Part shown: positions 1 to 5,443 of the stretch, in pieces
Position numbering within the stretch: the stretch's first letter is position 1
Layout of the letters: each line of letters starts with the position of its first letter
Origin: Methanolinea sp. UBA473
GTDB lineage: Archaea; Halobacteriota; Methanomicrobia; Methanomicrobiales; Methanospirillaceae
Length of the DNA: 6,234 bases
Direction of reading: 5' to 3'
Assembly (NCBI GenBank): GCA_002509495.1
Contig: DAEV01000016.1
Coordinates: 18,808 to 25,041 of the forward strand
Program-made: the position numbers and the translations under genes
Notes under the pieces: model-generated
Databases searched by the model: none
The model's input: only the letters and a program-made list of their open reading frames with translations
What the model was told of the DNA's origin: nothing

Positions 1-88
1 GCACCGGTAAAGTGCCGTGAAACGGGCAGTTTGCGTCTTCGCATCCGGATTCGGGCTGCTTGACGCTTAATCCAATGTTCTTTGCCAT
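1..88 (-). CDS. rps17: Small ribosomal subunit protein S17 (uS17), N-terminal part only
   Basis: S17 is a primary 16S rRNA-binding protein of the small subunit. Only the first 29 codons are present, and the gene continues beyond the left edge. The translation begins MAKNIGLSVKQPES and includes CEDANCPFHGTLPV, the cysteine-containing N-terminal segment typical of archaeal S17. The ATG shares its A with the TAA stop of the upstream RNase P protein gene (TAATG), and GAGG lies 6 nt before it, so translation is probably coupled to that gene. Position directly after Rpp29 is the usual archaeal order. Identification is secure despite the truncation. Confidence 0.93.
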   Translation of the reverse strand, partial: MAKNIGLSVKQPESGCEDANCPFHGTLPV

Positions 89-372
89 TATTTCCCTCTC
101 ATTTTGTGCTGTACATTGATCCGTTTTTCAGGTGCCATGACCAGCACTGAGCCGTCTATCTCCACCAGGATTCCATCCGGGAGAGTGACCCTGAAACGGG
201 TGCAGTGTTTCTGGACCCGCTTCAGACCCTCTCCCCCCCGGATGACCAACGTGTTCCTGGTCTCATCGATGATACGGCCCCCCAGCCCGACGAGGGCAGG
301 GTTGCTGGCCTCCACCACCAGAACGTCCAGTCCGATCAGCTCGTGGCGCAGGACGTTCCGGGGGGAGATCAT
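88..372 (-). CDS. rnp1: Ribonuclease P protein component 1 (Rpp29/Pop4 family)
   Basis: This is a protein subunit of archaeal RNase P, which removes 5' leaders from pre-tRNA. Archaeal Rpp29 pairs with Rpp21 and helps the RNA subunit. The 94-residue product matches the usual archaeal length and has the small beta-barrel pattern of the family: an N-terminal helix (ISPRNVLRHELIGL), then LVGLGGRIIDETRNTLVI (residues 27-44) and a basic RVTLPDG-type strand. The start is the ATG at 372, which overlaps the L29 stop as TGATG. A GTG at 375 directly before it would add one residue, but more likely forms part of the GGGTG ribosome-binding sequence. The gene sits between L29 and S17, as in other archaea. 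No SUI1/eIF1 gene lies between L29 and this gene, whereas some archaea have one there. Confidence 0.93.
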   Translation of the reverse strand: MISPRNVLRHELIGLDVLVVEASNPALVGLGGRIIDETRNTLVIRGGEGLKRVQKHCTRFRVTLPDGILVEIDGSVLVMAPEKRINVQHKMRGK

Positions 373-575
373 CACCCGAGTCTCCGCTTGTTCTGCTCGG
401 TCATCATCCGGGCGACGGTCCTGCGGAGCTCGCGAATACGCCCGGGATTTTCCGTGGACCCCCCGGCGCTGACCTTCCCGTAGTGCTGGATGAGCTCCAT
501 TTTGAGCTTGTCCATCTGCTCCTTCAGTTCCACGTCCGAGAACTGGCGGACTTCGTCTGCACGATATATGGCCAT
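372..575 (-). CDS. rpl29: Large ribosomal subunit protein L29 (uL29)
   Basis: L29 is a small helical protein near the exit of the large-subunit tunnel, beside L23. The 67-residue product (MAIYRADEVRQFSDVELKEQ...) has the two-helix L29 pattern, with a helix rich in E, L and K followed by a loop and the IRELRRTVARMMTEQNKR second helix. Reading frame continues 11 codons upstream to 608, but that extension lies inside the S3 coding region and lacks L29 character. A strong GGGGAGG 7 nt before the ATG at 575 fixes the start. One base separates it from the S3 stop, and its own stop overlaps the rnp1 start. Confidence 0.95.
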   Translation of the reverse strand: MAIYRADEVRQFSDVELKEQMDKLKMELIQHYGKVSAGGSTENPGRIRELRRTVARMMTEQNKRRLG

Positions 576-576
576 C

Positions 577-1299
577 TCATTTCCTCCCCAGGAATTTTTC
601 CTCTTCAATGACCTCTATCTCTTCAGGGAGCGCTTCTTCCTCCACATCCTCGCCGATCGGTGTCACGGAGACCTCGGGTCCGGGGCGGGGTTTCTCCTTC
701 TTCGGGGGAACCTTCACCTCGAAGTGATCGGGAATCTTGGCTCCTGCGGGAATGATCTTGACCTGAACTCCGATTACACCGAGTTTCTTGACGGCAACTG
801 CGAACCCCTTTTCCACGATGGTGTTGACGGGCTCGCCGCAGTGTTTGATATACCCGTCGGAGAACTTCTGGACCCGGGCCCGGGATCCGGTCAGTTTCCC
901 TGCGATGACCACTTCGCATCCCAGCGCACCGGCTTCCATGACCCGGCGGATGATGCTCTGCCCGGCTTTCCGGAAATACCATCCTCTCTCCAGGGCGTTG
1001 GCCAGCCGTTCGGCCATGATCTGGGCGTTGAAGCTCGGATTCTGTACCTGCTGCACTTCGATCTGCGGGGACTCGACCCCGAACCCGGTAGCGAGGTCCT
1101 GGGTCAGCTGCCGGACGAGCTTGCCCCCCTTGCCGATGACGATCCCGGGTTTCTCGGCAAAGATGGTGACCTGGGTCCCGAGCGGTGTCCTCTGCAGGTC
1201 CATGCCGCCGTACCCGGCCCTTTTTAATTCCTTCTTGAGATGCTTCTCGACCCGGACCCGGCGCACTCCCTCTGCGATGAACTTTCTTTCGACCGCCAT
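577..1299 (-). CDS. rps3: Small ribosomal subunit protein S3 (uS3)
   Basis: S3 lines the mRNA entry channel of the 30S subunit. The 240-residue product has the N-terminal KH domain with the RNA-binding loop GIVIGKGG (residues 52-59). The conserved S3 C-terminal domain spans about 95-185 and includes RRVMEAGALGCEVVIAGKL and the GVIGVQVKI strand. The C-terminal tail from about residue 196 starts basic and proline-rich, then becomes strongly acidic (EDVEEEALPEEIEVIEEE), as is common in archaeal S3. The ATG at 1299 overlaps the L22 stop as TGATG. The sequence just upstream, GGAAGTGGTCTG, is only a weak ribosome binding site, so coupled reinitiation after L22 is likely. The product has the expected archaeal length. 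Confidence 0.97.
   Translation of the reverse strand: MAVERKFIAEGVRRVRVEKHLKKELKRAGYGGMDLQRTPLGTQVTIFAEKPGIVIGKGGKLVRQLTQDLATGFGVESPQIEVQQVQNPSFNAQIMAERLANALERGWYFRKAGQSIIRRVMEAGALGCEVVIAGKLTGSRARVQKFSDGYIKHCGEPVNTIVEKGFAVAVKKLGVIGVQVKIIPAGAKIPDHFEVKVPPKKEKPRPGPEVSVTPIGEDVEEEALPEEIEVIEEEKFLGRK
583..589 (-). promoter_or_regulatory. Ribosome binding site of rpl29 (GGGGAGG)
   Basis: GGGGAGG on the minus strand lies 7 nt before the ATG at 575 and is embedded in the last codons of S3. It is the strongest Shine-Dalgarno match within the operon, and it decides the L29 start against the in-frame ATG at 608. Confidence 0.85.
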
Positions 1300-1760
1300 C
1301 AGACCACTTCCCGGACAACGATCTCGATGTTCACTGTCTCGCGCCGCTTGGGGGTCGCCCTGCCCATCGCCCGCGGGAAGATCCCGCGGTGTCCGCGTCC
1401 CCTGTTGGCCGAGGCATGAATGATCAACAGGTTGCTCGTGTCAAGACCGACGTACTCGGCGTTCTTGTTCACCGATTCGAGCAGCTTGATGTAGGATTCG
1501 GAGGCTTTCTTCGGGTACCGGCCGGCATCCCATCCGGGAAGTCCCCGTTTATGGGCTACATTCCGGGTGAACGTCCGGAAGGGGATTGCCTTCTTCTTCT
1601 CGATGACCTGCTCCAGATAGGAGATGGCTTCGGTCGTAGTCTTGCCCTTGATGAAGCCTGCGATCTCGATGGCGTGTTTCGGGGAGATGGGAAGCTCGTT
1701 CGCCTTTCCCCGGGCAACGTTGTCACCTTCGATCTTCTGTGAATAGAGTGTTCTTGCCAT
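1299..1760 (-). CDS. rpl22: Large ribosomal subunit protein L22 (uL22)
   Basis: L22 spans the large subunit, and its long beta hairpin forms part of the exit-tunnel wall. The 153-residue product starts MARTLYSQ, contains ELPISPKHAIEIAGFIKGK (residues 22-40), and carries the tunnel hairpin at about 119-141 (NRGRGHRGIFPRAMGRATPK). Three in-frame starts are possible: GTG at 1769, ATG at 1766 and ATG at 1760. The last is chosen because MART is the usual archaeal beginning and GTGAT, complementary to the archaeal 16S tail, lies 4 nt before it. The longer forms would overlap the S19 stop. Its own stop overlaps the S3 start by one base. Confidence 0.95.
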   Translation of the reverse strand: MARTLYSQKIEGDNVARGKANELPISPKHAIEIAGFIKGKTTTEAISYLEQVIEKKKAIPFRTFTRNVAHKRGLPGWDAGRYPKKASESYIKLLESVNKNAEYVGLDTSNLLIIHASANRGRGHRGIFPRAMGRATPKRRETVNIEIVVREVV

Positions 1761-1765
1761 GGTCA

Positions 1766-2179
1766 TCACTTCAGCGGGACGTATTTACTCGACCGGGTAG
1801 CACCGATACCGGCGCTCCCGTGAGAGACCTTCCTCCGTGTCAGGGCAAACTCGCCAAGGTAATGGAAAAGCGCTTCAGGCTGGATCTCCAGTTTGAAGTA
1901 CTCCTTCCCGTTGTGGACCTCCACTTCCTTTCCCACCATCTCGGGCATAATGATCATGTCCCGCAGGTGCGTGCGGATCGATGTATGCTCTTTCCTGAAT
2001 TCTGTGAGGAGATGCTCTTCCCCTCTGGTAAGCCCGCGGTTTATTTTACGTCGGGCGCGGGCGGGCATGATCGGGATGAGCTCGGACATACCCATCTTCC
2101 GGAGGTCCTCCAGCCGGAACCCGCGATAGGTAAATTCTTCGCGCCGTCTTGGAAGTCTCTTTTGCGTCTTCTTTGCCAT
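1766..2179 (-). CDS. rps19: Small ribosomal subunit protein S19 (uS19)
   Basis: S19 lies in the head of the small subunit near the A-site tRNA and contacts the large subunit. The 137-residue product has the archaeal N-terminal extension (basic, then FTYRGFRLEDL). The S19 signature is in the C-terminal half: IIMPEMVGKEVEVHNGKEY (residues 76-94), LGEFALTRRKVSHG and the final GIGATRSSKYVPLK. The ATG at 2179 follows the L2 stop by 10 nt and has GAGG 8 nt upstream. Length and motif order are normal for archaea. Confidence 0.97.
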   Translation of the reverse strand: MAKKTQKRLPRRREEFTYRGFRLEDLRKMGMSELIPIMPARARRKINRGLTRGEEHLLTEFRKEHTSIRTHLRDMIIMPEMVGKEVEVHNGKEYFKLEIQPEALFHYLGEFALTRRKVSHGSAGIGATRSSKYVPLK

Positions 2180-2189
2180 ATGCTATCCC

Positions 2190-2906
2190 TCACTTCTTGG
2201 ACAATCCCGTCCTTTTTGCAGCCATATGTCCTACCGCTCTTCCCGGTGGAGTTCCACGCCCGACCGTCTTTGGTCTCCCGGGGTGCTGGTGGCCACCGCC
2301 TCCGAAGGGGTGATCGATGACGTTCATCGCCACTCCGCGTACCCGTGGCCAGTTCGAGGCGGTATTCCGCATCTTGTGGAACTTGTTCCCGGCCTTGACA
2401 AAGGGTTTCTCTCCCCGTCCTCCCCCGGCAACGATTCCCACGGTGGCGCGGCACTTGGCGCTGAACCATTTGGTCTTGCCGCTGGGCATCTGGACGCCGA
2501 CCCGGTCCTCGCTCTTGTCGACCACGACGGCCTGTACACCACCTGATCGGACAAATTTACCTCCGTCGTTCGGGCGGGCCTCGATGTTGCAGATGAAAGT
2601 CCCCGTGGGGATGGCGGCCAGGGGCAGGGTGTTCCCAATCTTGACAGGGATATCCTGACCCCATGCCAGGCTATCTCCCACCCCGATCCCTTCTGCGGCC
2701 AGAATATAGACCTTGCTCCCGTTCTCCATCCTTACAAGGGCGATGGGAGCGTGCCTGGCCGGGTCGTGTTCGATATCCACGATGACTCCCCTGACCGTGC
2801 TGTCGCTTCCGCCCACGTGCCGCAGTGCGGCTTTATAACGGTGGGAAGGCACCCTGTATGTCGGGCCTCCCTTCCCCCGGCTCTGTGTGGTAATGCGATG
2901 TCCCAT
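2190..2906 (-). CDS. rpl2: Large ribosomal subunit protein L2 (uL2)
   Basis: L2 is needed for subunit association and lies close to the peptidyl-transferase centre. The 238-residue product starts MGHRITTQSRGKGGPTYR and contains the OB-fold region around VIVDIEHDPARHAPIALV (residues 41-58). The conserved C-terminal segment spans 186-217 (WPRVRGVAMNVIDHPFGGGG, then HQHPGRPKTVGR). DHPF is the usual archaeal counterpart of bacterial DHPH, not a defect. Reading frame extends three codons further to a GTG at 2915. The ATG at 2906 is preferred because AGGTGGGG precedes it at good spacing and the GTG has nothing comparable. The gene begins 9 nt after the L23 stop. Confidence 0.97.
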   Translation of the reverse strand: MGHRITTQSRGKGGPTYRVPSHRYKAALRHVGGSDSTVRGVIVDIEHDPARHAPIALVRMENGSKVYILAAEGIGVGDSLAWGQDIPVKIGNTLPLAAIPTGTFICNIEARPNDGGKFVRSGGVQAVVVDKSEDRVGVQMPSGKTKWFSAKCRATVGIVAGGGRGEKPFVKAGNKFHKMRNTASNWPRVRGVAMNVIDHPFGGGGHQHPGRPKTVGRGTPPGRAVGHMAAKRTGLSKK

Positions 2907-2909
2907 CTT

Positions 2910-2917
2910 CCCCACCT
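2910..2917 (-). promoter_or_regulatory. Ribosome binding site of rpl2 (AGGTGGGG)
   Basis: AGGTG matches the complement of the archaeal 16S 3' end. It sits 6 nt before the ATG at 2906 and contains the alternative GTG start at 2915 within itself. This argues that the GTG is part of the binding site and not the initiation codon. Confidence 0.7.
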
Positions 2918-3164
2918 ACATGATTCCGAGTCGGCTGAGAACCTCTTCAGCCGCTTTTTCATTCGCGAAACTGACAATGGCCTTTTTCCTGCCATCCATG
3001 GTCATCAGGGTGGACACATGAGTGACTTCCTGCTCGAAGGCCTTCTCGATCTCCCGTTTGATCTGGGCCTTATTGGCATTCCTGTCCACCAGGAACTGGA
3101 GTTTTCCCTGCTTCTCCAGTACCATCATGGCCTTTTCCGTGACGAACGGGTATTTGAGCACCAT
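2916..3164 (-). CDS. rpl23: Large ribosomal subunit protein L23 (uL23)
   Basis: L23 lies at the exit of the nascent-chain tunnel and is the main docking site for the signal recognition particle and other exit factors. The 82-residue product is the short archaeal form. It has YPFVTEKAM (residues 5-13), the LQFLVDRNANKAQIKREIEKAF segment that binds 23S rRNA, and TLMTMDGRKKAIVSF near the end. The ATG at 3164 is one base after the L4 stop, with GGGGGTG 7 nt before it inside the last L4 codons. L2 follows after 9 nt. Confidence 0.97.
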   Translation of the reverse strand: MVLKYPFVTEKAMMVLEKQGKLQFLVDRNANKAQIKREIEKAFEQEVTHVSTLMTMDGRKKAIVSFANEKAAEEVLSRLGIM

Positions 3165-3165
3165 C

Positions 3166-3912
3166 TCACTGCACCCCCAGTCTCGCGAGCGCGCTTTCGG
3201 TCCAGACCGTCAGTCGCCCTGCATGGGTACCCGGGGCGAGCAGTTCTGTATTCAACTGGTCCACCGTGGCCACATCGACACCGGCAAGGTTCTCCGCCGC
3301 TTTCAGCGGGGCATCCGCGGTTACGATGAGCAGGCTCTTCCGCTGCTTGTAGCGGCGCCCCCTCATCTTTCCCCTCCCTGCCCTGACCTTACGGCTAGCC
3401 TTGGCCTTCTCCACATCCGCGAGCAGACCCGTCGCGTTGAGAGCCGCGATTACCTCGCTCGTCTTGGACAACTCCCCGAAACGGTCCTCCAGCACAACCG
3501 GGATCTGGCACGAGAAGACATGTCCCCTTGCGCGGACGAGTTCCTCGCAAATGGTTGCGGCTAGAGCCGAACGGAATGCTTTCTGCTTTTCCTTCTTATT
3601 GATCTGCCTGACCAGCACCTTCTGGACGACCGGCGGATGGGCTTCTCTTCCCCCCTTTGCCTGGGGGATCTTTGCTGCCCTCGAGCCGCCGTTGATTCTG
3701 GGCACCTGGGCCACCCCGCGGCCCGAGCCCCAGCTGTGGGCCGATGAGCGGATCCCTGCATAGGGATACGCACCATGCGGCTGTCTCCGGGTGCTCTGGA
3801 GGGCAATGACCGCCTTTTTGATCAGGTCGGGGCGGTACTCCTCTGAAAATACGGAGGGAAGCTCGATCTTCCTGGCTTCAGTCCCGTCAAGTGATATTAC
3901 CTGCGCTTTCAT
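3166..3912 (-). CDS. rpl4: Large ribosomal subunit protein L4 (uL4)
   Basis: L4 sends a long loop into the exit tunnel and is important for large-subunit assembly. In E. coli it also represses its own operon through the mRNA leader. The 248-residue product is of archaeal/eukaryotic L4 type, with the extended loop at about 45-95 (PYAGIRSSAHSWGSGRGVAQ, then PRINGGSRAAKIPQAKGGRE). A basic stretch RAGRGKMRGRRYKQRKS lies at about 177-193. A GTG directly before the ATG at 3912 could add one residue. The ATG is preferred, with GGGGTG 7 nt upstream. The gene begins 6 nt after the L3 stop and ends one base before L23. The window does not show whether this L4 is autoregulatory. Confidence 0.97.
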   Translation of the reverse strand: MKAQVISLDGTEARKIELPSVFSEEYRPDLIKKAVIALQSTRRQPHGAYPYAGIRSSAHSWGSGRGVAQVPRINGGSRAAKIPQAKGGREAHPPVVQKVLVRQINKKEKQKAFRSALAATICEELVRARGHVFSCQIPVVLEDRFGELSKTSEVIAALNATGLLADVEKAKASRKVRAGRGKMRGRRYKQRKSLLIVTADAPLKAAENLAGVDVATVDQLNTELLAPGTHAGRLTVWTESALARLGVQ

Positions 3913-3918
3913 CACACC

Positions 3919-4932
3919 TCACCCCTGCTTGCTCTGGATGCTCACGAACTCGATGGCCGGCTGTCTTGCATGGTGTTCTCCCTGGCGAATCGCGGGGCGG
4001 ATCCGGACCAGACGCTTGTTCGGACCCGGGATGGACCCCTTGATCAGGACATAGGGATTCTGGAGGACACCATAATGCAGGAATCCGCCTGCGGGTGTTA
4101 CCTCTGCGCCATCCTCCCCGATTTTAAGGATCCGCTTGTTGAACTCGGTCCGCTGCTGGTATCCCATCTGGCCTGTCTGGGGAACCTGCCACCTGATGTG
4201 GTGGGGATTCCAGGGCCCGAGGGTTCCCACGTGCCGCTTCTTCCCGCCACGGGAGTGCTTGCGCTTGCGGAGCTTCACTCCCCAGCGCTTGACCGGTCCC
4301 TGGGTGCCTTTCCCGGTGGTAATCGCGGTGATATCCGCGTATATACCGGAAGGAATGACATTCTTCAGATCCACCGGTTTGCCTAAAAGGCCCAGAATGT
4401 AGTCGAACTGCTGGGCAACGTCTCCTCCCGCCACCCGGATTTCCATGATCTCGGGGACCTTTTTCGGCACTCCGCTGACTTCATACGGCATGGTGTGCAT
4501 GAGGGCATAGAGTTCCACGACCCTACCCGCAGAGATCCCTTCGGATATTGCCTGTTTTGCCTTTGTCCCATCGTATTTTACGGGGAGGGTGATCCGCCTG
4601 GCCAGAGTGGGGTCAAGGTCATCCGCCCAGAGTTCCGTCATGGGATGTCTTCCATACGTATCCCTGGTGTACGCCCTGATTGCGGCAACCTTCATCGCCG
4701 GGGTCTCCACTACTGTGACCGGGACCATGATGTCTTTGCCTTCTGTGGGGCTGTGTTTATGGTCGTCCACCATGATCACGTGGGTCATGCCTACCTTGTA
4801 GCCGGCAAAGCCCTGCAGCGTCGGCGTCCCAGAATATTCAGGCCAGGATTTGTACTTCGGAACCTGACTCTTGGCCCTTTTCCTTGGACTGAACGCAAGG
4901 GACCCTTTTCGTGGCTTGTTGATCTTGGGCAT
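3919..4932 (-). CDS. rpl3: Large ribosomal subunit protein L3 (uL3)
   Basis: L3 reaches towards the peptidyl-transferase centre and is an early assembly protein. The 337-residue product is of archaeal/eukaryotic L3 type. It starts with a basic tail (MPKINKPRKGSLAFSPRKRA), followed by LQGFAGYKVGMTHVI (residues 39-53). The conserved central extension at 205-241 includes TTGKGTQGPVKRWGVKLRKR and continues into GTLGPWNPHHI. It is the first ribosomal gene of the cluster in this window. The start at 4932 is the only reasonable one. The nearest Shine-Dalgarno-like sequence, GAGG at 4945-4948, is 12 nt away, longer than at the other genes, which may mean initiation is weak or controlled. Upstream is a long gap with hairpins, not another close gene. 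Confidence 0.97.
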   Translation of the reverse strand: MPKINKPRKGSLAFSPRKRAKSQVPKYKSWPEYSGTPTLQGFAGYKVGMTHVIMVDDHKHSPTEGKDIMVPVTVVETPAMKVAAIRAYTRDTYGRHPMTELWADDLDPTLARRITLPVKYDGTKAKQAISEGISAGRVVELYALMHTMPYEVSGVPKKVPEIMEIRVAGGDVAQQFDYILGLLGKPVDLKNVIPSGIYADITAITTGKGTQGPVKRWGVKLRKRKHSRGGKKRHVGTLGPWNPHHIRWQVPQTGQMGYQQRTEFNKRILKIGEDGAEVTPAGGFLHYGVLQNPYVLIKGSIPGPNKRLVRIRPAIRQGEHHARQPAIEFVSIQSKQG

Positions 4933-4944
4933 TGTTCAATCAAT

Positions 4945-4953
4945 CCTCTACAT
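4945..4953 (-). promoter_or_regulatory. Start-stop ATGTAG and distant ribosome binding site before rpl3
   Basis: On the minus strand an ATG is followed at once by TAG (4953-4948), and the GAGG of the only plausible rpl3 ribosome binding site (4948-4945) overlaps that TAG. The spacing from GAGG to the L3 ATG is 12 nt, longer than the 6-8 nt seen at most other genes here. The arrangement could be chance. Confidence 0.3.
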
Positions 4954-4985
4954 GACTCAATCTTCGGGTCTTATTCGACCGCAAA

Positions 4986-4999
4986 TCCGGTTTCCCGGA
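4986..4999 (-). repeat. Short hairpin with GAAA (GNRA-type) loop upstream of rpl3
   Basis: Read on the minus strand, TCCGG-GAAA-CCGGA forms a 5-bp GC-rich stem closed by a GNRA-class tetraloop. This is a stable RNA motif that often docks into helical receptors or proteins. It lies 54 nt before the L3 start. Formation in the transcript is inferred. Confidence 0.5.
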
Positions 5000-5096
5000 A
5001 ATGTAAATCGCCCATATCGGCCATATGAGCCGGGGATGAGTGACGCTTCCGACACTGATCATGCGGTACAGGACGAGAACGAAATCTCTTCGTCCA

Positions 5097-5276
5097 TTAC
5101 CGCGGGGGTACTGTGGCGTTCCGATACCTGCAGAGGATCCTTCCCTCTTTCGGAATCTCTCCGGTGGAGTCGGTCATGTCCGCTCCGTCATCCGGATGAA
5201 CCAGTCTCGCGAATAGATCCTGAACCGGGCACATATCCGCCGGATTGATCCGCCGGATGAGGGCTCGTATCTTCAA
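5097..5276 (-). CDS. Candidate small protein, 59 codons, TTG start, unrecognised
   Basis: A frame beginning with TTG at 5276 (MKIRALIRRINPADM...) runs 59 codons to TAA at 5099-5097 and ends ...GRILCRYRNATVPPR. Forty of the 59 codons end in G or C, a bias like that of the ribosomal genes here and higher than that of the other ORFs in this gap. GGTG lies 10 nt before the TTG, which is rather far. An internal ATG at 5237 is an alternative start. The N-terminal part (residues 3-27) looks like an amphipathic helix. A vague resemblance of RRINPADMCPVQDLF to the beginning of GNAT acetyltransferases is too weak to name a family. In the same frame, past the stop, a 17-codon ORF (5024-4971) follows, so this could also be the remnant of a longer gene. 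It overlaps the tandem palindromes at 5235-5258. Confidence 0.27.
   Translation of the reverse strand: MKIRALIRRINPADMCPVQDLFARLVHPDDGADMTDSTGEIPKEGRILCRYRNATVPPR
5188..5199. repeat. 12-bp perfect palindrome TCATCCGGATGA
   Basis: A perfect palindrome with the same ATCC/GGAT core as the tandem palindromes about 40 bp away. In RNA it would form a self-complementary element with no real loop. In DNA it would be a two-fold protein site. Function unknown. Confidence 0.5.
5235..5258. repeat. Tandem pair of 11-bp palindromes (ATCCGCCGGAT x2)
   Basis: ATCCGCCGGAT occurs at 5235-5245 and again at 5248-5258, separated by TG, with a 13-bp period. Each copy is a palindrome (ATCCG, one central base, CGGAT). 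Exact repetition of a palindrome suggests binding by a dimeric protein, or alternative pairing between the arms in RNA. It lies about 190-210 nt downstream of the predicted transcription start. Confidence 0.6.
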
Positions 5277-5324
5277 AGATTACGTCCACCCGTTGTGCCG
5301 TTTTCAGATCCACCATGTCAGCCG

Positions 5325-5343
5325 GTTGTGATCTCCTCACAAC
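5325..5343 (-). repeat. Leader hairpin 4 (7-bp stem, 5-nt loop)
   Basis: On the minus strand GTTGTGA-GGAGA-TCACAAC is a perfect inverted repeat. The loop exposes GGAGA, a Shine-Dalgarno-like sequence, though no good start codon follows directly. It is the fourth hairpin in the row downstream of the 5467 promoter. Confidence 0.5.
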
Positions 5344-5352
5344 TCCCATAAC

Positions 5353-5380
5353 CACGGCCCTGTCAGATGAGAGGGCCGTG
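5353..5380 (-). repeat. Leader hairpin 3 (9-bp GC-rich stem, 10-nt loop)
   Basis: On the minus strand CACGGCCCT and AGGGCCGTG pair perfectly over 9 bp. This is the strongest stem in the gap. The loop contains TCATCTGA, and a second copy of the same octamer lies just before the 5' foot of the stem (5384-5391). No T tract follows, so it is not an ordinary terminator. Confidence 0.6.
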
Positions 5381-5402
5381 ACCTCAGATGATGTTCCCCC
5401 GG

Positions 5403-5420
5403 GGAGGCATGGTTGCCTCC
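5403..5420 (-). repeat. Leader hairpin 2 (7-bp stem, 4-nt loop)
   Basis: GGAGGCA-ACCA-TGCCTCC on the minus strand is a perfect 7-bp stem with a four-base loop. The 5' arm carries GGAGG, so folding would hide a Shine-Dalgarno-like sequence, but no gene start follows closely. Confidence 0.5.
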
Positions 5421-5428
5421 AGCAGGGG

Positions 5429-5443
5429 AGCCTCATATAGGCT
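5429..5443 (-). repeat. Leader hairpin 1 (5-bp stem) at the predicted 5' end
   Basis: AGCCT-ATATG-AGGCT on the minus strand begins within a few bases of the transcription start predicted from the TATA box at 5467-5475. A 5'-terminal hairpin of this sort can stabilise a transcript. It is short, and only its place in a row of hairpins makes it worth listing. Confidence 0.4.

Noticed and set aside
490..1227. 245-codon open frame on the plus strand opposite S3 and L29
   Set aside because: It is the antisense shadow of S3, caused by GC-rich third positions. It has no promoter or binding site and the product resembles no known family.
5062..5173. Upstream extension of the 40-codon minus-strand frame that ends at 4940
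   Set aside because: The frame is open back to 5173 but has no ATG, GTG or TTG before 5062, and its codons lack the bias of the real genes.
4871..5248. 125-codon plus-strand frame spanning the L3 start and the leader
   Set aside because: It begins antisense inside L3, has no ribosome binding site, and its product has no recognisable features.
5300..5391. Several CTGA motifs on the minus strand, considered as D boxes of a C/D box sRNA
   Set aside because: No C box (RTGATGA) at suitable spacing was found on the minus strand, so the C/D architecture is not met.
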